Positions 33,238-42,314 of a DNA stretch of 64,000 nt are shown here, in pieces (positions within the stretch are counted from its first letter, which is position 1; each line of letters opens with the position of its first letter). The translations under genes were made by a program, and so were the position numbers. Source of the DNA: CAVUPF01 sp963777915 (GTDB lineage Bacteria; Actinomycetota; Thermoleophilia; Solirubrobacterales; 70-9). Where the stretch lies: positions 62,001 to 126,000 of the forward strand of contig CAVZSH010000009.1 of NCBI GenBank assembly GCA_963777915.1, given 5' to 3'. Under the pieces are notes generated by a model. The model was not told the DNA's origin, ran no database searches, and saw nothing but the letters and a program-made list of their open reading frames with translations.

Positions 33238-34191
33238 GTGATTGTCGCGTCACCAAAGGCCAGCCTTCCACTGCCGCCTCGCGATCTCCTACGCCGGATC
33301 GGGCCGATGGGCGAGGAGAACCCAGTTGGTGTCTACGAAGATACCGGCAAGATGCATCGCGCACTGCTCGAAACCGTGCTGCCGGACGACTGGTCGTGGC
33401 AGGGCAAGAGCGTGCTCGACTTTGGCTGTGGCGTCGGGCGGGTCCTTCGCCAGTTCGCCCCGGAGGCGGGCGAAGCCGAGTTTTGGGGCTGCGACCTTGA
33501 CCGGCCCAGCCTTGATTGGCTGCAATCGAACCTCTCCCCGCCCTTCCATTTCTTTGAGTCCGGCGAAAAGCCGGGGCTGCCACAGGACGACGACAGCTTC
33601 GACCTGATCTACGCCTACAGCGTCTACACCCACTTCACCGACAACTGGGCTGGTTGGTTGCTCGAGCACCACCGCGTACTCGCCGACGGTGGACTCCTTT
33701 TCGCCACCTTCCTCGGAGAGGGGATGTTCGAGCCACTGACCGGCGAGAAATGGGATGAAGACCAGATCGGGATGAACCCGCTCATGCACGGCTACTCGTG
33801 GGACAAGGGCGGCCCGATCGCCATCAACTCCCCTTGGTGGATCCGCGCTCACTGGGGTAGGGCCTTCGACATCGTCAAGTTGTTGCCGGTGATTGAGAAG
33901 GGAGTGCCGAGCCATGGCGTCGTGGTCGCGCGAAAGAAGCCGGTGACGCTCACGATTGCGGACCTGACTGAGCTCGAGCCGGACGAGCCACGCGAGGTCA
34001 AAGCTTTCCGCCACCACGTCGAGCAGCTAGCCGACGAAGTCCAGAGGCTTCGTATCGCGCACGACATTCAGGAGGGTCAGCTGGAAACGCTGCGACCTGT
34101 CGCGGCGGCGCTCGAGAATATGAAGGGCTCTTTGTCCTGGCGACTCACGGCGCCGCTGCGGGCGGCAAAGCAGCGGCTGGCTCGCCGCTAG
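33238..34191 (+). CDS. SAM-dependent methyltransferase with coiled-coil C-terminus
   Basis: A 317-residue enzyme starting at a GTG. The SAM loop is VLDFGCGVGRVLRQFAPEAG, the acidic strand end is FWGCDLDRPS, and the later strand reads FDLIYAYSVYTHF. Residues ~245-290 form a coiled coil. The chain ends in SLSWRLTAPLRAAKQRLARR, a short basic tail also found in the glycosyltransferase at 43941-45143. It follows the exporter genes by 31 bases, so it could be the enzyme that caps the chain read by the Wzt tail domain (inference). The last 47 bases overlap the oppositely oriented next gene. Confidence 0.78.
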   Translation: MIVASPKASLPLPPRDLLRRIGPMGEENPVGVYEDTGKMHRALLETVLPDDWSWQGKSVLDFGCGVGRVLRQFAPEAGEAEFWGCDLDRPSLDWLQSNLSPPFHFFESGEKPGLPQDDDSFDLIYAYSVYTHFTDNWAGWLLEHHRVLADGGLLFATFLGEGMFEPLTGEKWDEDQIGMNPLMHGYSWDKGGPIAINSPWWIRAHWGRAFDIVKLLPVIEKGVPSHGVVVARKKPVTLTIADLTELEPDEPREVKAFRHHVEQLADEVQRLRIAHDIQEGQLETLRPVAAALENMKGSLSWRLTAPLRAAKQRLARR

Positions 34192-35860
34192 GCGCGAGCC
34201 ACGCGATGGCCACGAACCCGGCCAGCCCCGTCGCGGCTAACAGTGCCGCCCAGAACGAGTAGCTCGTGCCCGGAGGGGGCGTCAACGCGGGGACGTAGAT
34301 CGCGAACATGATTAGAGCACTGATAGCGACGAACCAGGTCGCGAAGTGAGGGAAGGTCGCACGCAGACCACAGACCGCTCCGCACAGGCCCAGAACGGGG
34401 AGCAGGAAACTTCCCTGGTGCATCACCGTCCTCGCGGCTTCGTTCCCGAACAGGATCAGACCCCAAGCGACGGCTCCGACTGCTACGACGGCAAAGCAGG
34501 TAAGCGCAAGACCCCATTCAGAGGGTCTGAGGCGCCCACGACCTCGCGCCACTACCATCGCCAATGGGGCGATCAGCAACAGGCCCAAAGAAGGAAGCAG
34601 GTAGAAGAAGAGAATCGTGCGAACTTCGGCCAGCGCCGTGCCGAGGTGGCCAGCCTTGACCGCGTTGGCAGCGTTTGAGAGGTCGTTGACCATAGGCCCA
34701 CCACCGACCATCGTGACGAAGTTCTCTGCCTTGTTGTGAAGCGTCCCGCCGATTCCTGCTTCTTCGTAGGAGTCGATTATGGTTTCGGACAAGCCGCGAC
34801 TGTCGATGTTGGGAACCCCGGCGATCATCCACTTGGTGAGCCTGTTCCCAGGTGGGTCCGCGTACTTCTGGTACGCGGACCACGGCACCATTAGGACGAC
34901 GCCCGCCATAAGCGCGGCGCCAAACCAGCGCCGACTCGGGAGCCCCCGGAGGGCGGCGATCAGTACGAGGGGGATGACCCCGAAGGCGCTGCCACCGTGG
35001 GCCAGGAGGGCCAACGCTAGGAGGGCTCCGACCAGTAACCCGATCCAGGGATCGCGGCGCAGCCGGGACCAGAGCGGGGTCACGACGAGGGCGGCAGCTG
35101 CGAGCAGCATCGCCACTGGCAACATCTTTGGCCAGACGAAAAATCCGTTGACGATTGCGACGTCGCTGACCAGGACCGTGACGATTGCCAGGGTCCGCGT
35201 CAGGCGGCCAACCCGCGCCGCCAGCAGCAGCGCCCAGAGTCCGATGATCCAGGACTGCTGGAGGATGACACCCAACGTCTCGTAGTGGGGAGGTTCTTCC
35301 CCCCAGAAGAAAGGTCGTTGAGCGAGCACGTAGCCCACCTGGAGCGGGGGTCGGTCGCTGAAGAGCCATTCGCCCGGATAGGGTGGTGGGGTCCCGTGGT
35401 GGCCGTGAAGGTAGAACCATTCGGCGAAGAAGCGCGGGATGTCGTTGTCCGAGGGAAGCTGGCTGGAGAAACGCGTCGCCGCGGTTGGAAGTGCCAGGCT
35501 GGCGCCGCCGTGCAGGAAGCCGAGGAAGATCAGGAAGAAGGACCCGAGGCCCCAGAGCGCGAAGGGCGTCACTAGCTGCCGCAGTAGCGCATGATCGAGC
35601 TGGCGGCCGTACAACGACCAGGTCAGCGCCAGGATTGAGCCAAACAGGATGAAGTAGGAGAAAGACTCCCCGAGCGTGTGGCCCCCATAGTAAGACCAGA
35701 AGGCGAGCATCGCCAGGACACCCGAGGCGGCGAGCCCGATCGCGAGCAGAACCGGAACCCGCCTCACCCCGAGGCGCGCGGCGATCAGAGCGGCGGCGGC
35801 GGCTGGGAGCGCTGTAAGTGCGAAATGAGCAGCGAAGGCCGCGAGCAGGGTGCCTATCAC
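34145..35860 (-). CDS. Large GT-C-like membrane protein
   Basis: A 571-residue polytopic protein with about twelve helices. A first large periplasmic loop holds LPSDNDIPRFFAEW, and SDRPPLQVGYVLAQR follows. An acidic pair (D-N-D) followed by a D-R-P-P-L segment is the pattern of PMT/ArnT-like GT-C transferases acting on lipid-linked sugars. The C-terminus is Ala/Pro-rich. Its 3' end overlaps the converging methyltransferase gene by 47 bases. It could be a polymerase-like or side-chain transferase; the sugar is unknown. Confidence 0.65.
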   Translation of the reverse strand: MIGTLLAAFAAHFALTALPAAAAALIAARLGVRRVPVLLAIGLAASGVLAMLAFWSYYGGHTLGESFSYFILFGSILALTWSLYGRQLDHALLRQLVTPFALWGLGSFFLIFLGFLHGGASLALPTAATRFSSQLPSDNDIPRFFAEWFYLHGHHGTPPPYPGEWLFSDRPPLQVGYVLAQRPFFWGEEPPHYETLGVILQQSWIIGLWALLLAARVGRLTRTLAIVTVLVSDVAIVNGFFVWPKMLPVAMLLAAAALVVTPLWSRLRRDPWIGLLVGALLALALLAHGGSAFGVIPLVLIAALRGLPSRRWFGAALMAGVVLMVPWSAYQKYADPPGNRLTKWMIAGVPNIDSRGLSETIIDSYEEAGIGGTLHNKAENFVTMVGGGPMVNDLSNAANAVKAGHLGTALAEVRTILFFYLLPSLGLLLIAPLAMVVARGRGRLRPSEWGLALTCFAVVAVGAVAWGLILFGNEAARTVMHQGSFLLPVLGLCGAVCGLRATFPHFATWFVAISALIMFAIYVPALTPPPGTSYSFWAALLAATGLAGFVAIAWLAPSGEPAAALPPAAAP

Positions 35861-35971
35861 GCGCGCCCGGCCCTTGCCCGAATCTGCTCACTAGGCGGCA
35901 TCGGCGGCAGGTTGCCACAGATCGACGTGGGACGAGATGCAGACTCCCATCCGCTGAGTAGACTCGGCCTG

Positions 35972-36931
35972 ATGGCGGAGCAGAATACGCCGATCGAAGC
36001 TTCCAGCGCCAGCGACAAGATCGATTACGGTGCCGATTATTATCGGCACTACTGTGGGATTCCCTACGAGCGCAGCGAGCACTGGCTCACCTTCTTCGGT
36101 CAGATCGCCGACGGCATCGTCCGCAACCTGCACCCGACCTCGGTCCTGGATGCCGGCTGCGCAATGGGATTCCTGGTCGAGGCGCTACACGCTCGTGGCG
36201 TCGACGCCTGGGGAATTGACATCTCCGAGTACGCGATCTCACAAGTCGACGAGTCGGTGCGCGACCGCTGCCGCGTGGCCTCCTTTGCGGAGCCGCTGGA
36301 CCGACGCTACGACCTGATCATCTCGATTGAGGTCCTCGAGCACATTCCCCCCGCCGAGACCGACCGGGTGATCGCGAACATCTGCCGCTCCACGGATCGA
36401 GTCCTGCTCTCGACGACTCCGGAACACTTCAGTGAGGCGACCCACCTCAACGTGCAGCCCCCCAACGTCTGGTCGGCGGCCCTCGCGCGCGAGGGCTTTC
36501 TCCGCGACCTCGACCAAGACTTCTGGTTCATCACGCCGTGGGCGACGCTCTACACCAGGCGCGAGGAGCCACTGTCCGAGACGGTCGGAAGGTACGACCG
36601 CGCCTGGTGGCAACTGCGACGCGAGGTCGCCGACGTTCGCCAGGCGCTGATCGGCGAGCAGGCGCGCTCGGCGAGGATCGAAGCCGCCGAAGGCGAGGAT
36701 CGCCCGCGGGTGATGCGGGAACTGGACAAGCGCGATGAGGAGATCCTGCGGCTGCGCGATCTGCTGATCGGAAAAGACGCGGAACTGGGTGCCGCCCGAG
36801 GCCAACTGGCGGTCCTCCAAGACCAGTCGCAGCGGCTAACCAACGCCGCCGGGCGCATCCAGGCCGGCATCCCGGGCTCCGGGCTGCTGGTGAGCCCGCT
36901 GCTCCGCGCCCTCCAGCGCCGGCGGGGCTAG
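35972..36931 (+). CDS. SAM-dependent methyltransferase with coiled coil
   Basis: A 319-residue protein. The methyltransferase domain at ~20-200 has SVLDAGCAMGFLVEALHARG, WGIDISEYA and LIISIEVLEHIPP (motifs I, II and post-I). A long coiled coil (residues ~225-290, RVMRELDKRDEEILRLRDLL) and a basic tail LLRALQRRRG follow. Methyltransferase plus coiled coil is the layout of chain-length-regulating WbdD-like enzymes, though no kinase domain is present here. I start at an ATG before EQNTPIEASS; the upstream in-frame extension is antisense to the GT-C gene. Four bases separate it from the next start. Confidence 0.8.
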   Translation: MAEQNTPIEASSASDKIDYGADYYRHYCGIPYERSEHWLTFFGQIADGIVRNLHPTSVLDAGCAMGFLVEALHARGVDAWGIDISEYAISQVDESVRDRCRVASFAEPLDRRYDLIISIEVLEHIPPAETDRVIANICRSTDRVLLSTTPEHFSEATHLNVQPPNVWSAALAREGFLRDLDQDFWFITPWATLYTRREEPLSETVGRYDRAWWQLRREVADVRQALIGEQARSARIEAAEGEDRPRVMRELDKRDEEILRLRDLLIGKDAELGAARGQLAVLQDQSQRLTNAAGRIQAGIPGSGLLVSPLLRALQRRRG

Positions 36932-36935
36932 GCGC

Positions 36936-38596
36936 TTGTCGTCTCCCCGCTTCTCGATCGTCACGCCGGTCTACGAAACGCCGGCCCAGGTACTCTGGCA
37001 AATGCTCGAGTCCGTTCGCACACAGAGCTTCGCCGATTGGGAGCTGGTGGTGGTGGACGATGCCTCGGCCGCGCCCCACGTCGGCCAGATCCTCAAGCAG
37101 GCCCAGCGGGGCGACACCCGCGTCCGCGTTCTCCGCAGGTCTGAAAACGGCGGCATTGTCGCCGCCTCCAATGACGCCCTCGGGATCTCCAGCGGCGAGT
37201 TCGTCGCACTTCTCGATCACGACGACGAACTGCACACCGACGCGCTAGCGCACGTCCACGAGGCGCTGCTTGGCACCCCGTACGCCGACTACGTCTATAC
37301 CGACGAGGACAAGATCGACGTTGAAGGCCATCACTCCGGTCCCTTCTTCAAGCCGGACTGGTCGCCAGAGCGAATGCGCACGCAGATGTACACGTGTCAC
37401 CTCAGCGCGATGCGCCGCTCACTGGTGAACGAGGTCGGCGGGTTCGATGCGGAGTTCGAGGGCTCGCAGGATTGGGACCTGGTGCTGAAGGTCACCGAGC
37501 GAGCCCGCGCTGTGCTCCACGTGCCGCGCGTTCTCTACCACTGGAGGATGATCGAGACCTCCGCCGCTGGGGGGGCGAGACAGCGAAGCCGTGGGCTTAT
37601 GAAGCGGGGAAGCGCGCTGTGCAGGCCCACTGCGAGCGGATCGGGTTTCCCGCCCAGGTCGAGCGCGACGGGGACGATGCCGGCGTCTACCACCTCAAGC
37701 CCGTCCTGCGTGACGAGCCGCTTGTAAGCATCATCATCCCCACTGGTGGCCAGGTGCGCGAGGTCCGCTTCGAGCAGCGGGTGCTGGTCAGCCACTGCGT
37801 CCGCAGCCTCGTCGAGAACTCGACCTACGGCAACTACGAGATCGTCGTCGTCGTCGACCACGCCATCCCGGGCGATGTCATCGATGAGTTGCGCGGAATC
37901 GCCGGCGAGCGCCTCAAGGTGGTTGACTACGATCGGCCCTTCAACTTCTCCTCCAAGATCAACCTCGGTGCGATCCGGGCCAAAGGGGAGCACCTGCTGC
38001 TGCTAAACGACGATATGGAGGTCCTGACCCCCAACTGGATCGAGCGAATGGTGATGTACTCGGGCCTGCCAGAGATCGGGGCGGTCGGCGGGCGTATGGT
38101 GTGGGAGGACGGACGTCTGCAACACGTCGTCGTGCGCTTTGAGCAGGGGCTGCCGGGGCACCTCTACCGGGGCTTCGCCGGGGACTTCAAAGGCTACGCA
38201 AACAACGTCCGGATCGCCCAGAACTGCCTCGCGGTCACCGGCGCCTGCCTGATGACCCGCCGCGAACTGTTCGAGGAGGTGGGCGGCTTCTGCACGATGC
38301 TACCGGTCAACTACAACGACATCGACTACTGCTTGAAGATGCACGCGAAGGGGCTGCGCTCTGTCTACGACCCCGACCTCGTCATGTACCACTTCGAGTC
38401 CTCGAGCCGCTCGACGGAGGTCGAAGACTGGGAGAAAGACCGGCTGAGAGAACGTTGGCGGCCCCTTACGACAGTCGACCCGTTCTCCAATCCTAACCTC
38501 CGCTACGGCTCGCCACGATTGATCTCGCCATTCACCTGGATGAAGCAACGTCGTCCGCGGCTAAGACGGCGACTTCCGGAGGGAAAAGTTGCCTGA
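36936..38596 (+). pseudogene. Two-domain GT2 glycosyltransferase split by a frameshift at a G7 run
   Basis: One glycosyltransferase in two frames. The first frame runs from a TTG at 36936 and carries a complete first GT-A domain (FSIVTPVYETPAQVLWQML, LLDHDDELHTDAL, VLYHWRMIETSAAGG). The second continues ETAKPWAYEAGKRAVQAHCE and carries a second GT-A domain (VSIIIPTGGQVREVRF, LLLLNDDMEVLTPNW, NYNDIDYCLKMHAKG) to the stop at 38596. The switch lies at seven Gs (37569-37575). Eight would restore a ~553-residue protein of the two-domain GT2 type common in rhamnan clusters. As written, the first frame ends at 37727. Sequencing error, decay and slipped-strand switching are all possible. Confidence 0.72.
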
Positions 38597-39248
38597 GATG
38601 AACTACGAGCGCTTATACCAATACCGCTTCGACGGAGTCGACCAGGACAGCAGGATTGCGGTCTGGGGCGAGATCAGCCTGCATGTTCACAAGCTGATGG
38701 GCGCTCCACGCAAGGTGCTCGACCCGGCCGCCGGCCGCGGCGAGTTCATTGGCGCCGTCCCGGCGACCGAGACCTGGGCGGTCGACGCTGTCAGCTATCC
38801 CGAGGCCATCCACAAGTCGAATACAACCGTGATTACCGCCTCGATTATGGATGCCGACCTTCCCACCGCACACTTCGATGGCGTCTTCGTTTCAAATTTT
38901 CTCGAGCACCTTTCCGACCAAGAGGCGATCGCGGCCTTCCTCGAAAAGATGCACGGGGTAATGGAGTCGGGCGGCCGGATCGCAATTATGGGACCCAACT
39001 ACCGAGTTTGTTCGCGTGACTACTGGGACTGCGCGGATCACTACGTTGCGCTGACAGATCGCTCGATTGGAGAGCACCTCTACGCTGCCGGGTTCGTGCC
39101 CAACGTCGTCATCCCCCGTTACCTCCCCTACTCCTTTCGGGGCATACTGCCGCCCTCGCCGCAGTTGACCCGGCTCTACCTGAAGACGCCGCCAGCTTGG
39201 CGGCTGCTCGGCAAGCAGTTCCTCGTGATCGGCCGCAAGGAAAACTAG
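38589..39248 (+). CDS. SAM-dependent methyltransferase (small)
   Basis: A 219-residue class I methyltransferase. The SAM loop is a variant (VLDPAAGRGEFIGAVPAT), and AVDAVSYPEAI and FDGVFVSNFLEHLS give motifs II and IV. I start at the TTG at 38589 because GGAGGG lies five bases before it; an ATG three codons later is the alternative. It overlaps the end of the split glycosyltransferase by 8 bases. Its stop shares a CTAG palindrome with the stop of the next, opposite gene. The substrate is unknown, probably a glycan or nucleotide sugar. Confidence 0.8.
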   Translation: MPEMNYERLYQYRFDGVDQDSRIAVWGEISLHVHKLMGAPRKVLDPAAGRGEFIGAVPATETWAVDAVSYPEAIHKSNTTVITASIMDADLPTAHFDGVFVSNFLEHLSDQEAIAAFLEKMHGVMESGGRIAIMGPNYRVCSRDYWDCADHYVALTDRSIGEHLYAAGFVPNVVIPRYLPYSFRGILPPSPQLTRLYLKTPPAWRLLGKQFLVIGRKEN

Positions 39249-40021
39249 GAGGAGATCGATCCGCCGGTCCGCTCCTGCTTGCGGTCAGGCCTACGCACTT
39301 GATAGTCACCGCGGCTGAGCGCGTTCTCGAGCCAAACGTAGAGCACGATAAAGAGATAGCGGCTGCCCATCTCGCGCATCGCCAGCTTCGGCACTCCGCT
39401 CGTCCTGTTCGTCCAAGAGATCGGGATCACCTCGTAGCTGTGGCCCCTGACGATCGCCTTCAGCGGCATCTCTACAGTGAGGTTGAAGTGCTTGGACAGC
39501 AACGGCTGGATCGTTTTGATCACCTCGCGCCTGTAGCCCTTGAAAGCGTTGGTGGTGTCGTTGTAGCGATGGCGGAAGAGGATGCGGATGAACCAGTTGG
39601 CGAGCCGGTTGATGGTCAGCTTCAGGCGCGGGTAGTCGTGGACTTCGGAGCCCGACATGAAACGCGAGCCGAAGGCGCAGTCCCAGCCGCCTTCTAGCAG
39701 GAGGTGGTAGCGGACGATGTCCTCGGGGTCGTCGGAGGCATCGGCCATCGTGATCACGACCGCGTCACCCTCGAAGAGATCGAGACCCGCCCTGATCGCC
39801 ATACCGAAGCCTTTTTCGTAGTGCGATGGGCGGCAGCGCACTCTGGAATTGCCAGCGGAGATCGCCGCAACGACCTCGGCCGTCGTGTCTTCGCTGCTGT
39901 CGTCGATAACCAGTACCTCGTAGTCGATTCCCTCACGATCGAGCACGGCGACGACGCCCTCCACGGTCCCACCGACCGAGCCCTCCTCGTTCTGGGCGGG
40001 CATCACGACCGAGAGCTTCAT
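39245..40021 (-). CDS. GT2-family polyprenyl-phosphate sugar transferase (DPM1-like)
   Basis: A 258-residue GT-A enzyme of the dolichol-phosphate-mannose synthase branch. It shows LSVVMPAQNEEGSVGGTVEG, VLVIDDSSEDTT, GFGMAIRAGLDLFEGDAVVI and a metal motif MADASDDPED, then FGSRFMSGSEV. There are no C-terminal membrane helices. Such enzymes make polyprenyl-phosphate sugars, the donors used by GT-C proteins, so it could feed the two GT-C-like proteins of this island. It overlaps the upstream epimerase stop by ATGA. Confidence 0.82.
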   Translation of the reverse strand: MKLSVVMPAQNEEGSVGGTVEGVVAVLDREGIDYEVLVIDDSSEDTTAEVVAAISAGNSRVRCRPSHYEKGFGMAIRAGLDLFEGDAVVITMADASDDPEDIVRYHLLLEGGWDCAFGSRFMSGSEVHDYPRLKLTINRLANWFIRILFRHRYNDTTNAFKGYRREVIKTIQPLLSKHFNLTVEMPLKAIVRGHSYEVIPISWTNRTSGVPKLAMREMGSRYLFIVLYVWLENALSRGDYQVRRPDRKQERTGGSISS

Positions 40022-41091
40022 GCCGTGCTCACCGTCCAGCGCTCGAGGTTCTGCTCGTGCATCTCACGCAGGATGTCCTCTACCCCGTAGCGCAACCTCC
40101 AGTCCGGATAATCGACCTGGTAGGGCGCAAGGTCGGAGATCCACCAGCGGTGATCGCCGATGCGTGGATCCTCGCCCATCTCCCAGCTCAACTCACGACC
40201 GGAGATTCGCTCGCAGATCTCGATCGCCTCCAGCATCGAGCAGTTGCTGAAACGCCCTCCGCCAATGTTGTAGACGGCGGCGGCCCGCGGCGAGTTGTGG
40301 AAGGCCGCGAAGGCGGCGATCAGGTCGGCGCTGTGGATATTGTCGCGCACCTGCTTGCCGGCATAGCCGAACACGGTGTATGGAGTACCGGTAACAGTGC
40401 ATTTCATCAGGTAGGCGAGGAAGCCATGGAGCTTGGCGCCAGCGTGCTGGGGACCTGTCAGACAACCTCCGCGGAAGCAGACGGTGGGCATTTCGAAGTA
40501 GTAGCCGTACTCCTGCACCAGCAAGTCAGCAGCAGCCTTAGAGACACCGAAAAGAGAGTGGGTGGAGGCGTCAATCGACATAGAGGCGTCGATCCCCTTG
40601 TAGTAGGGATGGGACTCGGGCAGCTCCAGCCGCATCTCTAGCTCCTCTAGCGGGAGGCGATTGGGGGTGTCGCCGTAGACCTTGTTGGTCGAGCAGAAGA
40701 TAAAGGTAGCCTCCGACGCGTGGGCGCGTGTCGCCTCGAGTAGGTTGAGCGTTCCGTTGGCGTTGACCGAGAAGTCGGTCTGCGGCTCGCTCGCCGCCCA
40801 ATCATGGGAGGGCTGGGCCGCGGTGTGGATGACCAACTCGATCTTGCCGGCGTGCTCGCGAAAGATCCGATCGATCACGTCGCGATCGCGTATGTCGGTG
40901 TTCTCCCAGCGGAACTCGGGGTGATCGGCGACCAACCGCTGGGTCACATGAGAGGTGGAGGACTCGGGGCCGAAGAAACTGGCCCGCATATCGTTCTCGA
41001 TGCCGACTACGTCAAAGCCCTCAGCGATAAAGTGCTCGACCGCCTCCGAGCCGATCAGTCCCCCTGCACCCGTGATGATCGCAACCGGCAT
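40018..41091 (-). CDS. CDP-paratose 2-epimerase-like SDR
   Basis: A 357-residue extended SDR. The NAD loop is ITGAGGLIGSEAVEHF. Family-specific segments are HTAAQPSHDWAASEPQTDFS, FCSTNKVYGDTPNRLP, FRGGCLTGPQHAG and YAGKQVRDNIHSADL, which match CDP-paratose/CDP-tyvelose 2-epimerases. The YxxxK position reads LFGVSK (Phe181, Lys185). No genes for making CDP-paratose are in the window, so the true substrate may be a different nucleotide sugar. It is in an operon with the DPM1-like transferase and a second epimerase. Confidence 0.75.
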   Translation of the reverse strand: MPVAIITGAGGLIGSEAVEHFIAEGFDVVGIENDMRASFFGPESSTSHVTQRLVADHPEFRWENTDIRDRDVIDRIFREHAGKIELVIHTAAQPSHDWAASEPQTDFSVNANGTLNLLEATRAHASEATFIFCSTNKVYGDTPNRLPLEELEMRLELPESHPYYKGIDASMSIDASTHSLFGVSKAAADLLVQEYGYYFEMPTVCFRGGCLTGPQHAGAKLHGFLAYLMKCTVTGTPYTVFGYAGKQVRDNIHSADLIAAFAAFHNSPRAAAVYNIGGGRFSNCSMLEAIEICERISGRELSWEMGEDPRIGDHRWWISDLAPYQVDYPDWRLRYGVEDILREMHEQNLERWTVSTA

Positions 41092-41097
41092 TCGCGC

Positions 41098-42192
41098 TTA
41101 CTCCTTTCCCCCCACAGGGGCTTCGATGTTCAAGGCTTGGGCGATTCGTGCCTCGTCCGCCGCAATCCACTCATGGATGTCGGCCAAAACCTGCTCGGCG
41201 CTGCGCCTCGGGCGCCACTCATCCAGGCTAAAGAGCCTTGAGCAGTCAGAAATATATATAGGCACGTCGCCTACACGCGTCTCCTCGACCGGCTCGATCG
41301 GGACCTCGTTGCCGGTCAGCAGGTGACAGATCTCGGTCGTCTCCAGTAGCGAGAGGCTGCACTCCCGTCCCCCGCCTACGTTGATCGTATGTCCGTCCCA
41401 GGCCTCGCGATCCAGCAGCTGGCGCTCTACAAGGTCGATGAGATCCTCGACGTGCAGCAGATCGCGGACCTGCTTGCCCTTGCCGCCGAAGCCGATGTAG
41501 CTGAGCGGCTGGCGGAAGTGGTGGGCGAGCATCCAGTGCGTGAACACCCCCTGGTCTATCTTCCCCATCTGCCACGGTCCGGCGATCACGCCGCAGCGAT
41601 CGACCACCGCGGGCACGCCTAGGCCGGCTCGATACTCCTCGATCAACAGCTCGGCGGCAAGCTTGGTTGCGCCGTACAGCGTACGGGCTCCATCCATCAG
41701 GAACTCCTCCGAGATGCCCGCCGGCGAGACTCCAGCAACCTCCTGCTCAAAGGCGATCTCGAACCGCGTCGGCGCCTCCTCCAGCTTCAACGCAACTTGC
41801 GGCGCCACCGGGTAGACGCGGCTGGTCGAGAGGAAGACGACGAAGGCCCCATCACGGCGGGCCAGCTCGAGGCAGTTGTAGGCCCCGGTGAGGTTGGTGT
41901 GGACGAGGTAGCCCGTGTCACCGTCAACTCCGCTCATGACTGACGGCTCCGCCGAGCACTCGATGATCGCCGAGATCGCCGGCAGGGCTTGCAGGTCCTC
42001 TGGGTTGCGCACGTCGCCGCGGATGAACTCCACGCGCGCCTCCTCCAGCCGCGGCAGGTTCAACTCCGAACCTCGCCGGTAGAGGTTGTCGAACGCCAGC
42101 ACCTCCCAATCGGGATGCCTGCCAGCCAGCGAGACTGCCAGGTTCGAGCCGACGAATCCAGCCCCCCCGGTGATCAACAAGCGATCCGTCAC
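41098..42192 (-). CDS. NAD-dependent nucleotide-sugar epimerase/dehydratase
   Basis: An extended SDR of about 364 residues. The loop is LITGGAGFVGSNLAVSLAGR, and FLSTSRVYPVAPQVALKLEE and LYGATKLAAELLIEEY (intact YxxxK) form the active site. FGGKGKQVRDLLHVEDLIDL again matches the CDP-paratose 2-epimerase group. It lies six bases before its homologue, so the two may act in sequence or as a pair. The start is uncertain: I use the GTG directly before TDRLLITGG, while ATGs at 42216 and 42255 have no better ribosome site. Confidence 0.75.
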   Translation of the reverse strand: MTDRLLITGGAGFVGSNLAVSLAGRHPDWEVLAFDNLYRRGSELNLPRLEEARVEFIRGDVRNPEDLQALPAISAIIECSAEPSVMSGVDGDTGYLVHTNLTGAYNCLELARRDGAFVVFLSTSRVYPVAPQVALKLEEAPTRFEIAFEQEVAGVSPAGISEEFLMDGARTLYGATKLAAELLIEEYRAGLGVPAVVDRCGVIAGPWQMGKIDQGVFTHWMLAHHFRQPLSYIGFGGKGKQVRDLLHVEDLIDLVERQLLDREAWDGHTINVGGGRECSLSLLETTEICHLLTGNEVPIEPVEETRVGDVPIYISDCSRLFSLDEWRPRRSAEQVLADIHEWIAADEARIAQALNIEAPVGGKE

Positions 42193-42314
42193 TCCCGGTG
42201 ACGCTACCGCACGCATGCCTCGACGAGCCAAGCCCCCAGAAATCTTGGCAGTCATATCCTGCACCGGTGCCGGAGTTGGTGAATAGGGGTGCAGCGCTTG
42301 GCCGGAGGCCAGCG

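Noticed and set aside
37394..38596. A separate glycosyltransferase gene starting at 37394.
   Set aside because: The first ~60 codons of this frame are antiphase to the real first GT domain; only the part after the G-run is protein-like, so it is the second half of one split gene.
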